A stretch of DNA of 5,243 bases from Acidobacteriota bacterium (lineage in GTDB: Bacteria; Acidobacteriota; Blastocatellia; Pyrinomonadales; Pyrinomonadaceae). Location: NCBI GenBank assembly GCA_013696385.1, contig JACCYR010000216.1, forward strand, positions 1-5,243, given 5' to 3'. Position 1 is the stretch's first letter, and each line of letters opens with the position of its first letter. The notes beneath the pieces are model-generated. The model did not search any database, had not been told where the DNA came from, and saw only the letters and a list, made by a program, of their open reading frames with translations. Of the stretch, positions 1 through 5,243 are shown piece after piece. Both the position numbers and the translations under genes were made by a program.

Positions 1-764
1 CCGTCATCGTCAAACTCACGCCGAATGTTACGAATATCATTCCGCCGGGACGTGCCGCCGCAAAAGGCGGAGCGGACGCGCTTTCTTTAATCAACACGAT
101 AAATTCCGTGATGGGCGTTGATATTGACACGATGATTCCATATCCGAATGTGAACGGAATGGCAGCGCACGGCGGTTATTGCGGAACGGCTGTCAAACCG
201 ATTGCCTTGAATATGGTTTCGGAACTGGCGCGAGATGCGGAAATAAACATTCCGATTTCGGGCATTGGCGGCATCAATACTTGGCGCGACGCGGTTGAGT
301 TTTTACTTTTGGGAGCGTCAAACGTCCAAGTCTGCACGGCGGTTATGCACTACGGTTACAGAATCGTCGAAGATATGATTGACGGTTTGAATAATTATTT
401 GGACGAAAAGGGGTTTTCTTCCGTCAATGAAATTATCGGCAAATCCGTAACGCGCGTAACCGATTGGGGCAATCTTGATTTGAATTACAAAACCGTCGCC
501 CGCGTCAACTTTGATAATTGTATTCGCTGCAATCTTTGTCATATCGCCTGCGAAGACGGAGCGCATCAATGTATTGATTTTACCGAAATTGACGGGCTTC
601 GTTATCCGATTGTTGACGAGCCGGAATGCGTCGGCTGCAATCTTTGTTATCTGGTTTGCCCTGCGCCGGGCGCGATTTCGATGATTCGCCTTGACGACGG
701 AAGCAATCCGACGAGTTGGCGCGAATTGTCGAGCCATCCGCCGGAAACGATGACCGGCGATTAA
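1..764 (+). CDS. preA: NAD-dependent dihydropyrimidine dehydrogenase subunit PreA (C-terminal part, cut at left edge)
   Basis: Catalytic FMN/Fe-S subunit of the cytoplasmic enzyme that reduces uracil and thymine to their 5,6-dihydro forms, the first step of reductive pyrimidine catabolism; it works with the NAD-binding subunit PreT. The frame is open from base 3, so the ATG at 108 is an internal Met and the true start lies outside the window. About 253 of the usual ~410-440 residues are visible. They show the dihydroorotate-dehydrogenase-like FMN barrel (KLTPNVT at the left edge, SLINTINS, GGYCGTAVKPIAL, PISGIGGINTWRDA, VQVCTAVM), followed by a two-cluster ferredoxin domain. The first CxxCxxCxxxC motif (CIRCNLCHIAC) is at 519-551 and the second (CVGCNLCYLVCP) at 627-662. 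The protein ends 34 residues after the last cysteine. All eight cluster cysteines are present and there is no break. The family call is firm. Exact substrate preference is inferred from the family, and PreT is not visible here. Confidence 0.93.
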   Translation, partial: VIVKLTPNVTNIIPPGRAAAKGGADALSLINTINSVMGVDIDTMIPYPNVNGMAAHGGYCGTAVKPIALNMVSELARDAEINIPISGIGGINTWRDAVEFLLLGASNVQVCTAVMHYGYRIVEDMIDGLNNYLDEKGFSSVNEIIGKSVTRVTDWGNLDLNYKTVARVNFDNCIRCNLCHIACEDGAHQCIDFTEIDGLRYPIVDEPECVGCNLCYLVCPAPGAISMIRLDDGSNPTSWRELSSHPPETMTGD

Positions 765-794
765 AATTTAATTCCAGAAAATTTATTATGATTT

Positions 795-2606
795 ATGAAC
801 TTTTCAAATTTGAAATTATTTATTGCTTTATTCTCTGCAATTTTTCTGTTTTCTATGACAATTAAAGCTCAAAGCGAATCAAAAAATGTTCCGAAAGATT
901 GGCTGACACTTGCTGAACAAACCGATTATCGAAAATCTTGGAATTACGCCGACACAATCGCTTTCGCACAAAAATTGGCGAAAGTGTCGTCTTGGCTTGA
1001 ATACAAATCCTTCGGCAAAAGCGGCGAAGGCAGAGATTTGCCGCTTTTGATTGCTGCAACGGATAAAACTTTTACGCCCGAAGCGGCGCGAAAAAGCGGC
1101 AAGGTGATTGTTTTTATCCAAGCCGGAATTCATTCGGGCGAAATTGACGGCAAAGATGCTGGATTTGCACTGCTTCGGGATATTGCGATAACCAAAACAC
1201 GCGCTGATTTATTAAAAAATGTCGTGATTCTATTCGTGCCAATTTACAATGTGGACGGACACGAACTCGCTTCATCTTATAACCGAATTAATCAAAATGG
1301 TCCCTTTGAGATGGGCTTTCGCGGAACTTCCGCCAATCTCAATTTAAATCGAGATTATATGAAGGCGGATGCGCCCGAAACACGCGCTTGGCTCGCGCTC
1401 TGGAATGAGTGGAAACCTGATTTTTTTATTGACTGCCACGTAACCGACGGCGCAGATTTTCAATATAACGTAACGTATGAATACGCGCATTTCGGGGAAG
1501 TTTCGCCGCTTTTGAAAAATTGGATGGACACGCATTTTGACGGAAACGTTGTGCCAAAAGTCGAAGCCGAAGGCAATCTTTTGACGCATTATGTCGAGTT
1601 TGCCGGGCGCGAAGTTACCGGCGGTGTTGCGACATTTATCGCCACGCCGCGTTTTGCAACCGGCTACACGCCGCTCAGAAATCGCATCGGTTTGCTGATT
1701 GAAACGCACAGTTATAAGCCTTACAAATCCCGCGTGCGCGGAACTTACGATATTTTGCGCTATACGCTTGAAGAAATAAATCAAAACAAGGTAAGCCTTT
1801 TTGAAGCAAACCGAAAAGCTGACGAAGAAACCGTCGAGCGCGGCAAAACTTACGACGGAAACCGCAAATTTCCTCTGCGTTTGGAAATAACAAAAAATTC
1901 AACGCCATTTGTGTTCAAAGGAACTGAATACAAAGTTGAAGACAGCGACATTTCCGGCGCGAAACGCATTATCTACGGCACAAAACCGCTTAATATTACG
2001 ATTCCGAAATACGACGAAGCAAAAGTTACGGCTTCGGTTGCGCCGCCACTTTATTATATCGTTCCTCCGCAATGGCAGGAAGTCATCGCCGTTTTAGAGG
2101 CACACGGCATTAAATTTCAGCGCACGACAAAACCTTTGACAATCGAAGTCGGAAGCTATCGCTTGACCGAGCCGAAATGGTTGCCCGCGTCGTTTGAAAG
2201 TCATAATACGATGAATTATAAAACCGTTCCGATTAAGGAAATGGGGACATTTCCGGCAAATTCCGTCATTGTTCCGCTTGACCAAGAAGCGGCAAACGTA
2301 GCAATTCATCTTTTAGAACCTGATTCGCCGGATTCACTTTTGTATTGGGGATTTTTCAGCGCGATTTTTGAGCAGAAGGAATACGGCGAAGCATATGTTG
2401 TCGAAAAATTAGCGCGTGAAATGCTGGCGAAAAATCCCGAACTTAAAAAAGAATTTGAAGAAAAACTAAAGGATGAAAATTTCGCAAAAAATTCAAACGC
2501 GCGGTTGAGATTTTTTTATGAACGCTCGCCGTATTACGATAAAAGAATCGGACTCTATCCGGTCGGGCGAATCACCACAAACTTAGATGAGAAGATTTTG
2601 AAATAA
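795..2606 (+). CDS. secreted M14-family zinc carboxypeptidase
   Basis: Predicted exported zinc metallopeptidase that removes C-terminal residues from peptides; its substrate is unknown. Of 603 residues, 1-25 form a signal peptide (Lys7, hydrophobic run 8-22, likely cleavage after IKA). The M14 catalytic fold follows at about 45-330. The zinc ligands are His113 and Glu116 in GIHSGE, and His215 in IDCHVTDG. NLNRD (183-187) matches the Asn-Arg pair that binds the substrate carboxylate, and Glu303 in LIETHSYK matches the general base. The C-terminal ~270 residues form a beta-rich then helical accessory region that I cannot assign. It has no transmembrane anchor, and the helical stretch near 545-570 is rich in Lys and Glu. 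The start is fixed on the 5' side by an in-frame TGA at 789-791; no good Shine-Dalgarno precedes it, only a weak AGAAAA. It lies 30 bp after preA on the same strand, so co-transcription is possible. It is complete with all key residues. Confidence 0.9.
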   Translation: MNFSNLKLFIALFSAIFLFSMTIKAQSESKNVPKDWLTLAEQTDYRKSWNYADTIAFAQKLAKVSSWLEYKSFGKSGEGRDLPLLIAATDKTFTPEAARKSGKVIVFIQAGIHSGEIDGKDAGFALLRDIAITKTRADLLKNVVILFVPIYNVDGHELASSYNRINQNGPFEMGFRGTSANLNLNRDYMKADAPETRAWLALWNEWKPDFFIDCHVTDGADFQYNVTYEYAHFGEVSPLLKNWMDTHFDGNVVPKVEAEGNLLTHYVEFAGREVTGGVATFIATPRFATGYTPLRNRIGLLIETHSYKPYKSRVRGTYDILRYTLEEINQNKVSLFEANRKADEETVERGKTYDGNRKFPLRLEITKNSTPFVFKGTEYKVEDSDISGAKRIIYGTKPLNITIPKYDEAKVTASVAPPLYYIVPPQWQEVIAVLEAHGIKFQRTTKPLTIEVGSYRLTEPKWLPASFESHNTMNYKTVPIKEMGTFPANSVIVPLDQEAANVAIHLLEPDSPDSLLYWGFFSAIFEQKEYGEAYVVEKLAREMLAKNPELKKEFEEKLKDENFAKNSNARLRFFYERSPYYDKRIGLYPVGRITTNLDEKILK

Positions 2607-2658
2607 AGGCTCTGAACGTTTATGAAAGTATCCTCTTCCAGAGACTAATATAATACGG

Positions 2659-2798
2659 AAACAAAAAAGGTCAGTTAAACTCTTTTACTGAAAAATAGTG
2701 AATAGTTGATAGTAAATAGTTAACAGTTGGCGCAGACGACCGCGTAACTATTCATTATTGACTATTTATCAATTATACCAAACTAACCTTTTTTGTTT
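2659..2798. repeat. large imperfect palindrome made of 7-nt units between convergent genes
   Basis: A 13-bp perfect inverted repeat (2659-2671, AAACAAAAAAGGT, against 2786-2798) encloses a second, longer inverted repeat. The inner left arm is five degenerate 7-nt units at 2694-2728 (AATAGTG, AATAGTT, GATAGTA, AATAGTT, AACAGTT). The inner right arm is four units at 2746-2773 (AACTATT, CATTATT, GACTATT, TATCAAT). By eye the arms match at about 19 of 24 positions, and every mismatch is a transition. The centre at 2729-2745 is GC-rich. As RNA it would form a long weak hairpin. On the - strand transcript a run of five U follows the stem; on the + strand transcript a six-U run follows about 15 nt later, so it could act as a weak two-way terminator. 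It resembles the small intergenic palindromes (MITE/REP-like, or heptamer STRR) known in other bacteria. No target-site duplication is evident. Confidence 0.7.
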
Positions 2799-2818
2799 TG
2801 GTATAAAAGGTATGCAGC

Positions 2819-2852
2819 AATAGAGATGCGGAGGATTTTCCGCATTTCTATT
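2819..2852. terminator. terminator-like hairpin between the peptidase gene and thiC
   Basis: Arms 2819-2832 (AATAGAGATGCGGA) and 2839-2852 pair over 14 bp around a 6-nt loop. Position 2825 forms G-U in + strand RNA and a C-A mismatch in - strand RNA. The hairpin starts 15 nt after the thiC stop codon. Neither side has a proper U-run beyond two U residues, so intrinsic termination would be inefficient. A 3'-end stabilising or Rho-assisted role is as likely. The stem is clear; its function is inferred from position. Confidence 0.5.
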
Positions 2853-2867
2853 AAAGTTCACCGATAA

Positions 2868-3716
2868 TCAATGGTCGTGTTTCGCGCCTTCGGGCAAATT
2901 ACCTTGATAAATCTCGCCGCCTGAGGCGAAAAATTCCGCCGCTTTTTCCGCCATTCCGACGACTAGAGCCTTTTCTTCTTCAACGCCTTGCTGCGCGGCA
3001 TATTCCCGAACGTCCTGCGTAATCTTCATCGAGCAGAAATGCGGTCCGCACATCGAGCAAAAATGCGCGAGTTTCGCGCCTTCCGCCGGAAGCGTTTCGT
3101 CGTGGTATTCTTTTGCCACTTCCGGGTCTAAAGCTAAATTAAACTGGTCTTCCCAACGAAACTCAAAACGCGCTTTCGACAAAGCATTGTCGCGGATTTG
3201 CGCTGCCGGATGACCTTTTGCCAAATCCGCCGCGTGCGCCGCGAGTTTGTAAGTTATCACGCCTTCTTTGACATCTTTTTTATTCGGCAAGCCGAGATGT
3301 TCTTTCGGCGTAACGTAACAAAGCATCGCGCAGCCAAACCAACCAATCATCGCCGCGCCGATTCCCGATGTAATATGGTCATAACCGGGTGCAATGTCGG
3401 TCGTCAGAGGTCCCAAAGTATAAAAAGGTGCTTCGCCGCAAACCGTAAGTTGCTTGTCCATATTTTCTTTTATCAAGTGCATCGGCACGTGACCGGGACC
3501 TTCAATCATTGTTTGGCAATCCATTTCCCAAGCGATTTTTGTCAATTCGCCAAGCGTTTCGAGTTCGGCAAACTGCGCTTCATCGTTCGCGTCGGCAATC
3601 GAACCGGGACGCAAGCCGTCGCCCAAACTAAACGAAACATCGTAAGTCCGCATAATCTCGCAAATCTCACGAAACGTGTGTAGAGAAAACTTTCCTCGTG
3701 ATGCGACAGACACCAT
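2868..3716 (-). CDS. thiC: ThiC, 3' fragment (C-terminal ~268 residues with the radical-SAM cluster motif)
   Basis: Genuine ThiC homology begins at Phe (3674-3672, FREICEIM) and continues to the stop at 2868-2870; the 14 residues before it from the ATG at 3716 are out-of-frame. Conserved stretches in order are SFSLGDGLRPGSIADANDEAQ, MIEGPGHVPMH, FYTLGPLTTDIAPGYDH, SGIGAAMIGWFGCAMLCYVTPKEHLGLP, AAHAADLAKGHP, KARFEFRWEDQF and YHDETLP. They are followed by the C-terminal CxxCxxxxC motif CSMCGPHFC at 3059-3033, which binds the [4Fe-4S] cluster of the non-canonical radical-SAM family. No Shine-Dalgarno precedes the ATG at 3716, which lies inside the upstream fragment's SIMAKW coding region. Independent translation is therefore not supported. 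Confidence 0.8.
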   Translation of the reverse strand: MVSVASRGKFSLHTFREICEIMRTYDVSFSLGDGLRPGSIADANDEAQFAELETLGELTKIAWEMDCQTMIEGPGHVPMHLIKENMDKQLTVCGEAPFYTLGPLTTDIAPGYDHITSGIGAAMIGWFGCAMLCYVTPKEHLGLPNKKDVKEGVITYKLAAHAADLAKGHPAAQIRDNALSKARFEFRWEDQFNLALDPEVAKEYHDETLPAEGAKLAHFCSMCGPHFCSMKITQDVREYAAQQGVEEEKALVVGMAEKAAEFFASGGEIYQGNLPEGAKHDH

Positions 3717-4861
3717 TTCGCCATAATCGAACCGCCGCGCGAAACGATTCCCGTCGTGCGTTTCGCCGTCAAGCGAATATACGGAAGGCGCACGCCCGCG
3801 TGAATTGTGAAATAATCAACGCCTTGCTCGGCTTGTTCGAGAAGCGTGTCGCGGTAAATTTCCCACGTCAAATCTTCCGCCTTGCCGTTGACTTTTTCGA
3901 GTGCCTGATAAATCGGCACAGTTCCAATCGGCACGGGCGAGTTTCGCAAAATCCATTCTCGTGTCGCGTGAATGTTTTTGCCCGTTGACAAATCCATTAC
4001 CGTATCCGCGCCCCACAGCGTCGCCCAACGCATCTTCTCAACTTCTTCTTCAATTGACGAAGCAATCGCCGAATTTCCAATGTTAGCATTGATTTTCACG
4101 AGAAAATTCCGCCCGATTGCCATTGGTTCGGCTTCGGGATGATTAATGTTTGCCGGAATAATCGCGCGTCCGCGAGCGACTTCATCGCGGACAAATTCGG
4201 GCGTTACAAATTTTGGAATTGACGCGCCGAAAGATTCGCCCGTGTGCTGATGATAAAGCGAATCTCGTTCATTTTGCTGTCCATTCGCCAAAGTTTCAAA
4301 CGCGATTTGCCGTCCGAGATTTTCACGAATGGCGACATATTCCATCTCCGGCGTGATAATTCCGCGCCGCGCATAATGAATCTGCGTAACGCATTTTCCT
4401 GCTTTTGCTTTGAGTGGCGCACGTTTCAAACCCGGAAATTCTTCGAGTTTTCCAATGTTTTGAGTTCCGTCTTTGGATGGCTTCGCTTTAGCGAATTCTT
4501 CCGCGCCTTTCGTCAAATAGCCGTTATCCTGCGGCAAAATTTTCCGTCCTTCGTATTCTTCGACATCTTCACGCGCCAAAATCCACCTCCGTCTTAACGA
4601 CGGCAAACCTTCGCGCACATCGCATTTAACGCTCTCGTCCGTCCAAACACCGCTTGTGTCATACACGCGCACGGGCGGATTTTCTTCGAGTTCGTCCTTC
4701 ATATTTCTTGACGGACTCAAAGTGATTTCCCGAAACGGAACGCGCAAGTTTTGTTTTGATTGATTGATTGTATTGCCGTTTGTCTCCACATAAATCTTCT
4801 GTGAAGCAGGCAGTTTTACTTCGTCGCTGGTTTTTTCTTTTATTTCTATATTTTCATTCAT
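3542..4861 (-). CDS. thiC: ThiC, 5' fragment (N-terminal ~395 residues plus 44 frameshifted residues)
   Basis: This open frame runs from the thiC ATG (4861-4859) to a stop 44 codons past the break. Residues 1-395 are genuine ThiC: the N-terminal ThiC-associated domain (KIYVETNG near 24, LRVPFREITLS, VYDTSGVWTD, REGLPSLRRRW), then the first part of the barrel with QIHYARRGIITPEMEYVAIREN, INANIGNSAI, WGADTVMDLSTG, YFTIHAGV at 350-357 and SRGGSIMAKW at 374-383. The last 44 residues (from RFVRFARLCG) have no ThiC character and are out-of-frame read-through. The start is supported by a GGGAG Shine-Dalgarno seven bases upstream, at the 3' end of the riboswitch. Alone, this product lacks the Fe-S cysteines and cannot be active. 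Confidence 0.8.
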   Translation of the reverse strand: MNENIEIKEKTSDEVKLPASQKIYVETNGNTINQSKQNLRVPFREITLSPSRNMKDELEENPPVRVYDTSGVWTDESVKCDVREGLPSLRRRWILAREDVEEYEGRKILPQDNGYLTKGAEEFAKAKPSKDGTQNIGKLEEFPGLKRAPLKAKAGKCVTQIHYARRGIITPEMEYVAIRENLGRQIAFETLANGQQNERDSLYHQHTGESFGASIPKFVTPEFVRDEVARGRAIIPANINHPEAEPMAIGRNFLVKINANIGNSAIASSIEEEVEKMRWATLWGADTVMDLSTGKNIHATREWILRNSPVPIGTVPIYQALEKVNGKAEDLTWEIYRDTLLEQAEQGVDYFTIHAGVRLPYIRLTAKRTTGIVSRGGSIMAKWCLSHHEESFLYTRFVRFARLCGLTMFRLVWATACVPVRLPTRTMKRSLPNSKRLAN

Positions 4862-4868
4862 TGTTTTT

Positions 4869-4875
4869 CTCCCTT
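4869..4875 (-). promoter_or_regulatory. thiC Shine-Dalgarno, overlapping the riboswitch 3' end
   Basis: AAGGGAG lies seven bases before the thiC ATG at 4861. The same bases form the conserved 3' GAAGGGA of the TPP aptamer, and G4869 takes part in the closing helix P1. Ligand binding should therefore hide the ribosome site directly. Confidence 0.75.
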
Positions 4876-4913
4876 CGTCGGTATTATCCGCATCAGGTTT
4901 TTAGGGTAACCGC

Positions 4914-4993
4914 GAAGTGATGAATGATGAATGATGAATGATGAATTTTTTAGTTCTTTCATTCATCGTTTATCGTTCCTACTTCATCGTTTC
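4914..4993. repeat. 7-nt tandem repeats in inverted orientation inside riboswitch P3
   Basis: On the + strand, TGAATGA occurs three times in perfect tandem (4921-4941), followed by a partial TGAAT. A degenerate unit, GAAGTGA, precedes them at 4914-4920. After a T-rich turn come five degenerate units of opposite sense at 4959-4993 (TCATTCA, TCGTTTA, TCGTTCC, TACTTCA, TCGTTTC). GATGAATGA (4926-4934 or 4933-4941) pairs perfectly with TCATTCATC (4959-4967), so the arm can close in at least two registers offset by 7 nt. The perfect left copies suggest recent expansion; the right arm is older or decayed. It lies wholly between two conserved aptamer blocks, where TPP riboswitches tolerate length variation. 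Confidence 0.75.
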
Positions 4994-5039
4994 AAGGACT
5001 CTCAGCTTTCGCTCCCCTGAAAACTTTTGCAACTTTAGA

Positions 5040-5065
5040 TTGATTATTGTATCAAAATTTGTCAA
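5040..5065 (-). promoter_or_regulatory. possible thiC promoter
   Basis: On the - strand an extended -10-like TGATACAAT lies at 5054-5046, and transcription from it would start some 15-20 nt before the aptamer. A perfect TTGACA at 5065-5060 is only 8 nt upstream of TACAAT, too close to be its -35, and at the right spacing for TTGACA the -10 is poor. The region is AT-rich and placed correctly, but the exact elements are uncertain. Confidence 0.4.
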
Positions 5066-5100
5066 ATAAACTTCCTTGCCCGGATTCTTTTAACTTCCAG

Positions 5101-5243
5101 CTATCTTCGCCGAACTCTGACCGCAATATCTTCCAAAACGCCGAGAATCGTTTGATTGTCGGGTGTAACGCCGTTTCTCAGAAGCGGCATAATCTCCAAA
5201 ATAATATCGCTGAAATGCGTTGGCTTTCCTTCACGAGCAAGCC
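5101..5243 (-). CDS. unrecognised protein, C-terminal 46 residues (cut at right edge)
   Basis: An open frame on the - strand enters from the right edge (first full codon at 5241) and stops at TAG, 5103-5101. The visible residues start LAREGKPTHFSDIILEIMPL and continue with the pattern LLRNGVTPDNQTILGVLEDI to a basic end, RVRRR. It looks like a compact helical C-terminus: amphipathic helices broken by NGVTPDN. No catalytic motif or membrane segment is visible, and I do not recognise the family. The coding call rests on the unbroken frame, the protein-like composition and the fact that the other two frames on this strand close within the same stretch. It runs in the same direction as thiC, with about 78 bp between its stop and the riboswitch, and that gap holds a possible promoter, so thiC is probably transcribed separately. 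Confidence 0.6.
   Translation of the reverse strand, partial: LAREGKPTHFSDIILEIMPLLRNGVTPDNQTILGVLEDIAVRVRRR

Larger units (their letters stand above)
2868..4861 (-). pseudogene. thiC: phosphomethylpyrimidine synthase ThiC, split by a -1 frameshift
   Basis: ThiC is the cytoplasmic radical-SAM enzyme that rearranges 5-aminoimidazole ribotide into HMP-phosphate, the pyrimidine precursor of thiamine. Read end to end, the locus encodes a complete ThiC of about 664 residues, slightly longer than usual (roughly 610-650). The frame breaks within 3675-3679. Up to codon 395 the frame ending SHHEESFLYT is correct; from 3674 the family sequence resumes one frame back as FREICEIM. ThiC normally has one further residue (usually His) between this Thr and Phe, so a single lost base in the ACACG stretch explains the break. 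Both halves stay highly conserved outside the break, and the SAM cluster motif CSMCGPHFC is intact. It is therefore either a very recent mutation or a one-base sequencing or assembly error. No classic slippery heptamer is in phase, so programmed frameshifting is unlikely. It is typed as a pseudogene as the sequence stands. Confidence 0.85.
4865..5023 (-). promoter_or_regulatory. TPP riboswitch (thi box) of thiC
   Basis: Read on the - strand, the conserved TPP aptamer blocks occur in order. GGGGAGC-GAAA-GCTGAGAG (5017-4999) gives a minimal P2 closed by a GAAA tetraloop, with the CTGAGA T-loop that contacts the pyrimidine. ACCCT (4907-4903) and ACCTGAT come next, then GCGGATAATACCGACGAAGGGA (4892-4871), which forms P4/P5 and the pyrophosphate-binding side. 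P1 is five base pairs, TTTTC (5023-5019) with GAAAA (4869-4865). The P3 region between CTGAGAG and ACCCT is unusually long, about 91 nt, and made of 7-nt repeats. The aptamer ends on the Shine-Dalgarno with no room for a separate terminator stem, so repression by thiamine pyrophosphate is probably translational. The call rests on the motifs and the position before thiC. Confidence 0.93.

Noticed and set aside
108..110. ATG at 108 as the start of preA
   Set aside because: The same frame is open to the left edge and encodes conserved PreA sequence (KLTPNVT, SLINTINS) before this Met.
788..790. ATG at 788 as the peptidase start
   Set aside because: It is in another frame and closes after 25 codons, whereas the frame from 795 gives a signal peptide and the full M14 domain; TGA at 789-791 blocks any upstream extension of that frame.
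2610..2643. Hairpin just after the peptidase stop (CTCTG with CAGAG)
   Set aside because: Only five base pairs around a 24-nt loop and no U-run; likely chance.
3198..3683. 161-codon + strand open frame opposite thiC
   Set aside because: It lies entirely antisense to conserved thiC codons, and its translation is rich in Arg, Phe and Cys without protein-like conservation: a shadow of the real gene. The same applies to 318-737 (-) and 1344-1784 (-) opposite preA and the peptidase, and 4244-4597 (+) opposite thiC.
3675..3716. Programmed -1 ribosomal frameshifting in thiC
   Set aside because: No in-phase X_XXY_YYZ slippery heptamer is present near the break, and one residue expected in the family is missing there. 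ThiC is not known to use recoding.
4914..4993. CRISPR-like array
   Set aside because: The repeat unit is 7 nt with no spacers, and the segment is part of the riboswitch P3 arm.
5060..5065. TTGACA as the -35 box of the thiC promoter
   Set aside because: It is only 8 nt from the best -10 (TACAAT), and the hexamers at 16-18 nt spacing match the -10 consensus poorly, so it was not called as a paired promoter.

Overview
This is bacterial chromosomal DNA of moderate GC with AT-rich intergenic gaps. It is densely packed with ordinary metabolic genes and shows no sign of phage, plasmid, CRISPR or rRNA/tRNA genes. The species cannot be read from the sequence. A secreted M14 metallopeptidase next to a reductive pyrimidine-catabolism gene, and a TPP-riboswitch-controlled thiC, would fit an environmental Gram-negative lineage such as Acidobacteriota (Blastocatellia-like). 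That placement is a weak inference.

Layout. (1) Positions 1-764, + strand: the C-terminal part of preA, the FMN/Fe-S subunit of NAD-dependent dihydropyrimidine dehydrogenase, cut by the left edge. (2) Positions 795-2606, + strand: a complete secreted M14-family zinc carboxypeptidase. (3) Positions 2607-2867: the gap between two convergent genes. It holds a long imperfect palindrome built of 7-nt units inside a 13-bp perfect inverted repeat, and then a 14-bp hairpin. (4) Positions 2868-4861, - strand: thiC (phosphomethylpyrimidine synthase), split in two frames by a -1 frameshift at 3675-3679. (5) Positions 4862-5100: the thiC leader, with a TPP riboswitch whose 3' end runs into the thiC Shine-Dalgarno and whose P3 arm is enlarged by 7-nt repeats, plus a possible promoter. 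(6) Positions 5101-5243, - strand: the last 46 codons of an unrecognised gene.

The genes do not form one pathway. preA belongs to pyrimidine breakdown; its usual partner PreT and hydantoinase would be expected off the left edge. The peptidase may be co-transcribed with preA (30-bp gap) but has no obvious functional link. thiC makes the pyrimidine half of thiamine and should be switched off by thiamine pyrophosphate through its leader.

I found no wholly new system. The observations most worth a second look are the thiC frameshift beneath an apparently intact riboswitch, and the two 7-nt-period palindromic repeats, one of which sits inside the variable arm of the riboswitch.
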